Origin: Odiellus spinosus
Taxonomy: Eukaryota > Arthropoda > Arachnida > Opiliones > Phalangiidae
Length of the DNA: 64,000 nucleotides
Assembly (NCBI GenBank): GCA_963920705.1
Contig: OY987230.1
Coordinates: 2,418,001 to 2,482,000 of the forward strand
Direction of reading: 5' to 3'
Shown here: positions 50,301 through 62,000 of the stretch, one piece after another
How positions within the stretch are numbered: the first letter of the stretch is position 1
Layout of the letters: the number at the start of each line of letters is the position of its first letter
Program-made: the position numbers and the translations under genes
The notes under the pieces: model-generated
Seen by the model: the letters and a program-made list of their open reading frames with translations, nothing else
What the model was told of the DNA's origin: nothing
Databases searched by the model: none

Positions 50301-53300
50301 TACAATATCAAAATAGTCAAATTTCAGATTTTCAAAATTCGCTTTTTGATATTAGATGCTTTTTGAATTGTCCATATTTTCCATGTTTTTCAACGGATTT
50401 TTGAAAACTCTTATTATTTAAACTGTCCATTAATTGCTCTTTCGAATGACTTTGTTTTGTCTAAATTGCAAAATTGTGACAAATATAAAATTGGTTAAAA
50501 TTAAGTAAAAACGCTTAAAAATCCAAGATTATTGGATTCAAATGGACACAAAACTTTTGATTTTTAAGCGATTTAGACAAAATTAAGACCACTCGAAATA
50601 CCAAATTTTGGTCTATCTAAAAAACAAGAGTTTTGGAAAATCCGTTGAAAAACATGGAAAATATGGACAATTCAAAAAACATCTAATATCAAAAAGCGAA
50701 TTTTGAAAATCTGAAATTTGACTATTTTGATATTCTATGATTTCTTGAATTGGCCATATTTTTCTTGTTTTTCAACGGATTTTTGAGAACTCTTATTATT
50801 TAGACTGTCCATTAATTGCTCTTTCGAATGACTTTGGTTTTGTCTAAATTGCCAAAACGTGACAAATATAAAATTGGTTAAAATTAAGCAAAAACGCTTA
50901 AAAATCCAAGATTATTGGATTCAAATGGACACAAAACTTTTGAATTTTAAGCGATTTAGACAAAATTAAGACCACTCTAAAGACCAAATTTTGGTCTATC
51001 TAAAAAACAATAGTTTTGGAAAATCCGTTGAAAAACAAGAAAAATATGGCCAATTCAAGAAATCATACAATATCAAAATAGTCAAATTTCAGATTTTCAA
51101 AATTCGCTTTTTGATATTAGATGTTTTTTGAATTTTCCATATTTTCCATGTTTTTCAACGGATTTTTGAAAACTCTTATTATTTAAACTGTCCATTAATT
51201 GCTCTTTCGAATGACTTTGGTTTTGTCTAAATTGCAAAATTGTGACAAATATAAAATTGGTTAAAATTAAGCAAAAACGCTTAAAAATCCAAGATTATTG
51301 GATTCAAATGGACACAAAACTTTTGAATTTTAAGCGATTTAGACAAAATTAAGACCACTCGAAAGACCAAATTTTGGTCTATCTAAAAAACAATAGTTTT
51401 GGAAAATCCGTTGAAAAACAAGAAAAATATGGCCAATTCAAGAAATCATACAATATCAAAATAGTCAAATTTCAGATTTTCAAAATTCGCTTTTTGATAT
51501 TAGATGTTTTTTGAATTGTCCATATTTTCCATGTTTTTCAACGGATTTTCCAAAACTCTTTTTTTTAGATAGACCAAAATTTGGTCTTTCGAGTGGTCTT
51601 AATTTTGTCTAAATCGCTTAAAAATCAAAAGTTTTGTGTCCATTTGAATCCAATAATCTTGGATTTTTAAGCGTTTTTGCTTAATTTTAACCAATTTTAT
51701 ATTTGTCACAATTTTGCAATTTAGACAAAACCAAAGTCATTCGAAAGAGCAATTAATGGACAGTTTAAATAATAAGAGTTTTCAAAAATCCGTTGAAAAA
51801 CATGGAAAATATGGACAATTCAAAAAACATCTAATATCAAAAAGCGAATTTTGAAAATCTGAAATTTGACTATTTTGATATTGTATGATTTCTTGAATTG
51901 GCCATAATTTTCTTGTTTTTCAACGGATTTTCCAAAACTATTGTTTTTTAGATAGACCAAAATTTGGTCTTTCGAGTGGTCTTAATTTTGTCTAAATCGC
52001 TTAAAATTCAAAAGTTTTGTGTCCATTTGAATCCAATAATCTTGGATTTTTAAGCGTTTTTGCTTAATTTTAACCAATTTTATATTTGTCACGTTTTGGC
52101 AATTTAGACAAAACCAAAGTCATTCGAAAGAGCAATTAATGGACAGTCTAAATAATAAGAGTTTTCAAAAATCCGTTGAAAAACAAGAAAAATATGGCCA
52201 ATTCAAGAAATCATAGAATATCAAAATAGTCAAATTTCAGATTTTCAAAATTCGCTTTTTGATATTAGATGTTTTTTGAATTGTCCATATTTTCCATGTT
52301 TTTCAACGGATTTTCCAAAACTCTTGTTTTTTAGATAGACCAAAATTTGGTCTTTCGAGTGGTCTTAATTTTGTCTAAATCGCTTAAAAATCAAAAGTTT
52401 TGTGTCCATTTGAATCCAATAATCTTGGATTTTTAAGCGTTTTTGCTTAATTTTAACCAATTTTATATTTGTCACAATTTTGCAATTTAGACAAAACAAA
52501 GTCATTCGAAAGAGCAATTAATGGACAGTTTAAATAATAAGAGTTTTCAAAAATCCGTTGAAAAACAAGAAAAATATGGCCAATTCAAGAAATCATAGAA
52601 TATCAAAATAGTCAAATTTCAGATTTTCAAAATTCGCTTTTTGATATTAGATGTTTTTTGAATTGTCCATATTTTCCATGTTTTTCAACGGATTTTTGAA
52701 AACTCTTATTATTTAAACTGTCCATTAATTGCTCTTTCGAATGACTTTGGTTTTGTCTAAATTGCAAAATTGTGACAAATATAAAATTGGTTAAAATAAA
52801 GCAAAAACGCTTAAAAATCCAAGATTATTGGATTCAAATGGACACAAAACTTTTGATTTTTAAGCGATTTTGACAAAATTAAGACCACTCGAAAGAGCAA
52901 GTATTGGTCTATCTGAAAATCAAGAGTTTTGGAAAATCCGTTGAAAAACATGGAAAATATGGACAATTCAAAAAACATCTAATATCGAAAAGCGAATTTT
53001 TAAAATCTGAAATTTGACTATTTTGATATTGTATGATTTCTAGAATTGGCCATATTTTTCTTGTTTTTCAACGGATTTTCCAAAACTATTGTTTTTTAGA
53101 TAGACCAAAATTTGGTCTTTCGAGTGGTCTTAATTTTGTCTAAATCGCTTAAAATCAAAAGTTTTGTGTCTATTTGAATCCAATAATCTTGGATTTTTAA
53201 GCGTTTTTGCTTAATTTTAACCAATTTTATATTTGTCACGTTTTGGCAATTTAGACAAAACCAAAGTCATTCGAAAGAGCAATTAATGGACAGTCTAAAT

Positions 53301-56000
53301 AATAAGAGTTTTCAAAAATCCGTTGAAAAACAAGAAAAATATGGCCAATTCAAGAAATCATAGAATATCAAAATAGTCAAATTTCAGATTTTCAAAATTC
53401 GCTTTTTGATATTAGATGTTTTTTGAATTGTCCATATTTTCCATGTTTTTCAACGGATTTTTGAAAACTCTTATTATTTAGACTGTCCATTAATTGCTCT
53501 TTCTAATGACTTTGGTTTTGTCTAAATTGCCAAAACGTGACAAATATAAAATTGGTTAAAATTAAGCAAAAACGCTTAAAAATCCAAGATTATTGGATTC
53601 AAATGGACACAAAACTTTTGAATTTTAAGCGATTTAGACAAAATTAAGACCACTCGAAAGACCAAATTTTGGTCTATCTAAAACACAATAGTTTTGGAAA
53701 ATCCGTTGAAAAACAAGAAAAATATGGCCAATTCTAGAAATCATACAATATCAAAATAGTCAAATTTCAGATTTTCAAAATTCGCTTTTTGATATTAGAT
53801 GTTTTTTGAATTGTCCATATTTTCCATGTTTTTCAACGGATTTTCCAAAACTCTTGATTTTCAGATAGACCAATATTTGCTCTTTCGAGTGGTCTTAATT
53901 TTGTCTAAATCGCTTAAAAATCAAAAGTTTTGTGTCCATTTGAATCCAATAATCTTGGATTTTTAAGCGTTTTTGCTTAATTTTAACCAATTTTATATTT
54001 GTCACAATTTTGCAATTTAGACAAAAACAAAGTCATTCGAAAGAGCAATTAATGGACAGTCTTAATAATAAGAGTTTTCAAAAATCCGTTGAAAAACATG
54101 AAAAATATGGACAATTCAAAAAACATCTAATATCAAAAAGCGTATTTTGAAAATCTGAAATTTGACTATTTTGATATTCTATGATTTCTTGAATTGGCCA
54201 TATTTTTCTTGTTTTTCAACGGATTTTTGAAAACTCTTATTATTTAGACTGTCCATTAATTGCTCTTTCGAATGACTTTGGTTTTGTCTAAATTGCAAAA
54301 TTGTGACAAATATAAAATTGGTTAAAATTAAGCAAAAACGCTTAAAAATCCAAGATTATTGGATTCAAATGGACACAAAACTTTTGAATTTTAAGCGATT
54401 TAGACAAAATTAAGACCACTCGAAAGACCAAATTTTGGTCTATCTAAAAAACAATAGTTTTGGAAAATCCGTTGAAAAACAAGAAAAATATGGCCAATTC
54501 AAGAAATCATACAATATCAAAATAGTCAAATTTCAGATTTTCAAAATTCGCTTTTTGATATTAGATGTTTTTTGAATTGTCCATATTTTCCATGTTTTTC
54601 AACGGATTTTTGAAAACTCTTATTATTTAAACTGTCCATTAATTGCTCTTTCGAATGACTTTGGTTTTGTCTAAATTGCAAAATTGTGACAAATATAAAA
54701 TTGGTTAAAATTACGCAAAAACGCTTAAAAATCCAAGATTATTGGATTCAAATGGACACAAAACTTTTGATTTTTAAGCGATTTAGACAAAATTAAGACC
54801 ACTCGAAAGACCAAATTTTGGTCTATCTAAAAAACAAGAGTTTTGGAAAATCCGTTGAAAAACATGGAAAATATGGACAATTCAAAAAACATCTAATATC
54901 AAAAAGCGAATTTTGAAAATCTGAAATTTGACTATTTTGATATTCTATGATTTCTTGAATTGGCCATATTTTTCTTGTTTTTCAACGGATTTTTGAAAAC
55001 TCTTATTATTTAGACTGTCCTTTAATTGCTCTTTCGAATGACTTTGGTTTTGTCTAAATTGCCAAAACGTGACAAATATAAAATTGGTTAAAATTAAGCA
55101 AAAACGCTTAAAAATCCAAGATTATTGGATTCAAATGGACACAAAACTTTTGAATTTTAAGCGATTTAGACAAAATTAAGACCTCTCGAAAGACCAAATT
55201 TTGGTCTATCTAAAAAACAATAGTTTTGGAAAATCCGTTGAAAAACAAGAAAAATATGGCCAATTCAAGAAATCATACAATATCAAAATAGTCAAATTTC
55301 AGATTTTCAAAATTCGCTTTTTGATATTAGATGTTTTTTGAATTGTCCATATTTTCCATGTTTTTCAACGGATTTTCCAAAACTCTTGATTTTCAGATAG
55401 ACCAATATTTGCTCTTTCGAGTGGTCTTAATTTTGTCTAAATCGCTTAAAAATCAAAAGTTTTGTGTCCATTTGAATCCAATAATCTTGGATTTTTAAGC
55501 GTTTTTGCTTAATTTTAACCAATTTTATATTTGTCACAATTTTGCAATTTAGACAAAAACAAAGTCATTCGAAAGAGCAATTAATGGACAGTCTTAATAA
55601 TAAGAGTTTTCAAAAATCCGTTGAAAAACATGGAAAATATGGACAATTCAAAAAACATCTAATATCAAAAAGCGAATTTTGAAAATCTGAAATTTGACTA
55701 TTTTGATATTCTATGATTTCTTGAATTGGCCATATTTTTCTTGTTTTTCAACGGATTTTTGAAAACTCTTATTATTTAGACTGTCCATTAATTGCTCTTT
55801 CGAATGACTTTGGTTTTGTCTAAATTGCAAAATTGTGACAAATATAAAATTGGTTAAAATTAAGCAAAAACGCTTAAAAATCCAAGATTATTGGATTCAA
55901 ATGGACACAAAACTTTTGAATTTTAAGCGATTTAGACAAAATTAAGACCACTCGAAAGACCAAATTTTGGTCTATCTAAAAAAACAATAGTTTTGGAAAA
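48001..56000. repeat. Orientation map, 48-56 kb (mixed)
   Basis: Landmarks: + 48190, 48574; - 49005; + 49340, 49723; - 50151, 50532, 50917, 51300; + 51637, 52020, 52400; - 52829; + 53166; - 53596; + 53932; - 54361, 54742, 55127; + 55467; - 55892. That is 10 + and 11 -. Small indels mark individual copies: a lost c near 48,896 (gactgtcattaatt), a shortened cttttttttag near 51,560, and a lost base near 53,153 (cttaaaatcaaaag). Confidence 0.88.
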
Positions 56001-59000
56001 TCCGTTGAAAAACAAGAAAAATATGGCCAATTCAAGAAATCATACAATATCAAAATAGTCAAATTTCAGATTTTCAAAATTCGCTTTTTGATATTAGATG
56101 TTTTTTGAATTGTCCATATTTTCCATGTTTTTCAACGGATTTTTGAAAACTCTTATTATTTAAACTGTCCATTAATTGCTCTTTCGAATGACTTTGGTTT
56201 TGTCTAAATTGCAAAATTGTGACAAATATAAAATTGGTTAAAATTAAGCAAAAACGCTTAAAAATCCAAGATTATTGGATTCAAATGGACACAAAACTTT
56301 TGATTTTTAAGCGATTTAGACAAAATTAAGACCACTCGAAAGAGCAAATATTGATCTATCTAAAAAACAAGAGTTTTGGAAAATCCGTTGAAAAACATGG
56401 AAAATATGGACAATTCAAAAAACATCTAATATCAAAAAGCGAATTTTGAAAATCTGAAATTTGACTATTTTGATATTCTATGATTTCTTGAATTGGCCAT
56501 ATTTTTCTTGTTTTTCAACGGATTTTTGAAAACTCTTATTATTTAGACTGTCCATTAATTGCTCTTTAGAATGACTTTGGTTTTGTCTAAATTGCAAAAT
56601 TGTGACAAATATAAAATTGGTTAAAATTTAGCAAAAACGCTTAAAAATCCAAGATTATTGGATTCAAATGGACACAAAACTTTTGAATTTTAAGCGATTT
56701 AGACAAAATTAAGACCACTCGAAAGACCAAATTTTGGTCTATCTAAAAAACAATAGTTTTGGAAAATCCGTTGAAAAACAAGAAAAATATGGCCAATTCA
56801 AGAAATCATACAATATCAAAATAGTCAAATTTCAGATTTTCAAAATTCGCTTTTTGATATTAGATGTTTTTTGAATTGTCCATATTTTCCATGTTTTTCA
56901 ACGGATTTTTGAAAACTCTTATTATTTAAGCTGTCCATTAATTGCTCTTTCGAATGACTTTGGTTTTGTCTAAATTGCAAAATTGTGACAAATATAAAAT
57001 TGGTTAAAATTAAGCAAAAACGCTTAAAAATCCAAGATTATTGGATTCAAATGGACACAAAACTTTTGATTTTTAAGCGATTTAGACAAAATTAAGACCA
57101 CTCGAAAGAGCAAATATTGATCTATCTAAAAAACAAGAGTTTTGGAAAATCAGTTGAAAAACATGGAAAATATGGACAATTCAAAAAACATCTAATATCA
57201 AAAAGCGAATTTTGAAAATCTGAAATTTGACTATTTTGATATTCTATGATTTCTTGAATTGTCCACATTTTTCTTGTTTTTCAACGGATTTTTGAAAACT
57301 CTTATTATTAAGACTGTCCATTAATTGCTCTTTCGAATGACTTTGGTTTTGTCTAAATTGCAAAATTGTGACAAATATAAAATTGGTTAAAATTAAGCAA
57401 AAACGCTTAAAAATCCAAGATTATTGGATTCAAATGGACACAAAACTTTTGAATTTTAAGCGATTTAGACAAAATTAAGACCACTCGAAAGAGCAAATAT
57501 TGGTCTATCTAAAAAACAATAGTTTTGGAAAATCCGTTGAAAAACAAGAAAAATATGGCCAATTCAAGAAATCATACAATATCAAAATAGTCAAATTTAA
57601 GATTTTCAAAATTCGCTTTTTGATATTAGATGTTTTTTGAATTGTCCATATTTTCCATGTTTTTCAACGGATTTTCCAAAACTCTTGTTTTTTAGATAGA
57701 CCAATATTTGCTCTTTCGAGTGGTCTTAATTTTGTCTAAATCGCTTAAAATTCAAAAGTTTTGTGTCCATTTGAATCCAATAATCTTGGATTTTTAAGCG
57801 TTTTTGCTTAATTTTAACCAATTTTATATTTGTCACAATTTTGCAATTTAGACAAAACCAAAGTCATTCGAAAGAGCAATTAATGGACAGTCTAAATAAT
57901 AAGAGTTTCCAAAAATCCGTTGAAAAACAAGAAAAATGTGGACAATTCAAGAAATCATAGAATATCAAAATAGTCAAATTTCAGATTTTCAAAATTCGCT
58001 TTTTGATATTAGATGTTTTTTGAATTGGCCATATTTTCCATGTTTTTCAACGGATTTTTGAAAACTCTTATTATTTAAACTGTCCATTAATTGCTCTTTC
58101 GAATGACTTTGGTTTTGTCTAAATTGCAAAATTGTGACAAATATAAAATTGGTTAAAATTAAGCAAAAACGCTTAAAAATCCAAGATTATTGGATTCAAA
58201 TGGACACAAAACTTTTGATTTTTAAGCGATTTAGACAAAATTAAGACCACTCGAAAGAGCAAATATTGATCTATCTAAAAAACAAGAGTTTTGGAAAATC
58301 CGTTGAAAAACATGGAAAATATGGACAATTCAAAAAACATCTAATATCAAAAAGCGAATTTTGAAAATCTGAAATTTGACTATTTTGATATTGTATGATT
58401 TCTTGAATTGGCCATTTTTTTCTTGTTTTTCAACGGATTTTCCAAAACTATTGTTTTTTAGATAGACCAAAATTTGGTCTTTCGAGTGGTCTTAATTTTG
58501 TCTAAATCGCTTAAAATTCAAAAGTTTTGTGTCCATTTGAATCCAATAATCTTGGATTTTTAAGCGTTTTTGCTTAATTTTAACCAATTTTATATTTGTC
58601 ACAATTTTGCAATTTAGACAAAACCAAAGTCATTCTAAAGAGCAATTAATGGACAGTCTAAATAATAAGAGTTTTCAAAAATCCGTTGAAAAACAAGAAA
58701 AATATGGCCAATTCAAGAAATCATAGAATATCAAAATAGTCAAATTTCAGATTTTCAAAATTCGCTTTTTGATATTAGATGTTTTTTGAATTGTCCATAT
58801 TTTCCATGTTTTTCAACGGATTTTTGAAAACTCTTATTATTTAAACTGTCCATTAATTGCTCTTTCGAATGACTTTGTTTTGTCTAAATTGCAAAATTGT
58901 GACAAATATAAAATTGGTTAAAATTAAGCAAAAACGCTTAAAAATCCAAGATTATTGGATTCAAATGGACACAAAACTTTTGATTTTTAAGCGATTTAGA

Positions 59001-59099
59001 CAAAATTAAGACCACTCGAAAGACCAAATTTTGGTCTATCTAAAAAACAAGAGTTTTGGAAAATCCGTTGAAAAACATGGAAAATATGGACAATTCAAA

Positions 59100-62000
59100 A
59101 AACATCTAATATCAAAAAGCGAATTTTGAAAATCTGAAATTTGACTATTTTGATATTCTATGATTTCTTGAATTGGCCATATTTTTCTTGTTTTTCAACG
59201 GATTTTTGAAAACTCTTATTATTTAGACTGTCCATTAATTGCTCTTTCGAATGACTTTGGTTTTGTCTAAATTGCAAAATTGTGACAAATATAAAATTGG
59301 TTAAAATTAAGCAAAAACGCTTAAAAATCCAAGATTATTGGATTCAAATGGACACAAAACTTTTGAATTTTAAGCGATTTAGACAAAATTAAGACCACTC
59401 GAAAGACCAAATTTTGGTCTATCTAAAAAACAATAGTTTTGGAAATCCGTTGAAAAACAAGAAAAATATGGCCAATTCAAGAAATCATAGAATATCAAAA
59501 TAGTCAAATTTCAGATTTTCAAAATTCGCTTTTTGATATTAGATGTTTTTTGAATTGTCCATATTTTCCATGTTTTTCAACGGATTTTCCAAAACTCTTG
59601 ATTTTCAGATAGACCAATATTTGCTCTTTCGAGTGGTCTTAATTTTGTCTAAATCGCTTAAAAATCAAAAGTTTTGTGTCCATTTGAATCCAATAATCTT
59701 GGATTTTTAAGCGTTTTTGCTTAATTTTAACCAATTTTATATTTGTCACAATTTTGCAATTTAGACAAAAACAAAGTCATTCGAAAGAGCAATTAATGGA
59801 CAGTCTTAATAATAAGAGTTTTCAAAAATCCGTTGAAAAACAAGAAAAATATGGCCAATTCAAAAAACATCTAATATCAAAAAGCGAATTTTGAAAATCT
59901 GAAATTTGACTATTTTGATATTCTATGATTTCTTGAATTGTCCACATTTTTCTTGTTTTTCAACGGATTTTTGAAAACTCTTATTATTTAGACTGTCCAT
60001 TAATTGCTCTTTCGAATGACTTTGGTTTTGTCTAAATTGTAAAATTGTGACAAATATAAAATTGGTTAAAATTAAGCAAAAACGCTTAAAAATCCAAGAT
60101 TATTGGATTCAAATGGACACAAAACTTTTGAATTTTAAGCGATTTAGACAAAATTAAGACCACTCGAAAGAGCAAATATTGGTCTATCTAAAAAACAAGA
60201 GTTTTGGAAAATCCGTTGAAAAACATGGAAAATATGGACAATTCAAAAAACATCTAATATCAAAAAGCGAATTTTGAAAATCTGAAATTTGACTATTTTG
60301 AGATTGTATGATTTCTTGAATTGGCCATATTTTTCTTGTTTTTCAACAGATTTTCCAAAACTATTGTTTCTTAGATAGACCAAAATTTGGTCTTTCGAGT
60401 GGTCTTAATTTTGTCTAAATCGCTTAAAATTCAAAAGTTTTGTGTCCATTTGAATCCAATAATCTTGGATTTTTAAGCGTTTTTGCTTAATTTTAACCAA
60501 TTTTATATCTGTCACAATTTTGCAATTTTGACAAAACCAAAGTCATTCTAAAGAGCAATTAATGGACAGTCTAAATAATAAGAGTTTTCAAAAATCCGTT
60601 GAAAAACAAGAAAAATATGGCCAATTCAAGAAATCATAGAATATCAAAATAGTCAAATTTCAGATTTTCAAAATTCGCTTTTTGATATTAGATGTTTTTT
60701 GAATTGTCCATATTTTCCATGTTTTTCAACGGATTTTTGAAAACTCTTATTATTTAAACTGTCCATTAATTGCTCTTTCGAATGACTTTGTTTTGTCTAA
60801 ATTGCAAAATTGTGACAAATATAAAATTGGTTAAAATTAAGCAAAAACGCTTAAAAATCCAAGATTATTGGATTCAAATGGACACAAAACTTTTGATTTT
60901 TAAGCGATTTAGACAAAATTAAGACCACTCGAAAGACCAAATTTTGGTCTATCTAAAAAACAAGAGTTTTGGAAAATCCGTTGAAAAACATGGAAAATAT
61001 GGACAATTCAAAAAACATCTAATATCAAAAAGCGAATTTGGAAAATCTGAAATTTGACTATTTTGATATTCTATGATTTCTTGAATTGGCCATATTTTTC
61101 TTGTTTTTCAACGGATTTTTGAAAACTCTTATTATTTAGACTGTCCATTAATTGCTCTTTAGAATGACTTTGGTTTTGTCTAAATTGCAAAATTGTGACA
61201 AATATAAAATTGGTTAAAATTAAGCAAAAACGCTTAAAAATCCAAGATTATTGGATTCAAATGGACACAAAACTTTTGAATTTTAAGCGATTTAGACAAA
61301 ATTAAGACCACTCGAAAGACCAAATTTTGGTCTATCTAAAAAACAATAGTTTTGGAAAATCCGTTGAAAAACAAGAAAAATATGGCCAATTCAAGAAATC
61401 ATACAATATCAAAATAGTCAAATTTCAGATTTTCAAAATACGCTTTTTGATATTAGATGTTTTTTGAATTGTCCATATTTTCCATGTTTTTCAACGGATT
61501 TTTGAAAACTCTTATTATTTAAACTGTCCATTAATTGCTCTTTCGAATGACTTTGTTTTGTCTAAATTGCAAAATTGTGACAAATATAAAATTGGTTAAA
61601 ATTAAGCAAAAATGCTTAAAAATCCAAGATTATTGGATTCAAATGGACACAAAACTTTTGATTTTTAAGCGATTTAGACAAAATTAAGACCACTCGAAAC
61701 CAAATTTTGGTCTAACTAAAAAACCAGAGTTTTGGAAAATCCGTTGAAAAACATGGAAAATATGGACAATTCAAAAAACATCTAATATCAAAAAGCGAAT
61801 TTTGAAAATCTGAAATTTGACTATTTTGATATTCTATGATTTCTTGAATTGGCCATATTTTTCTTGTTTTTCAACGGATTTTTGAAAACTCTTATTATTT
61901 AGACTGTCCATTAATTGCTCTTTCGAATGACTTTGGTTTTGTCTAAATTGCCAAAACGTGACAAATATAAAATTGGTTAAAATTAAGCAAAAACGCTTAA

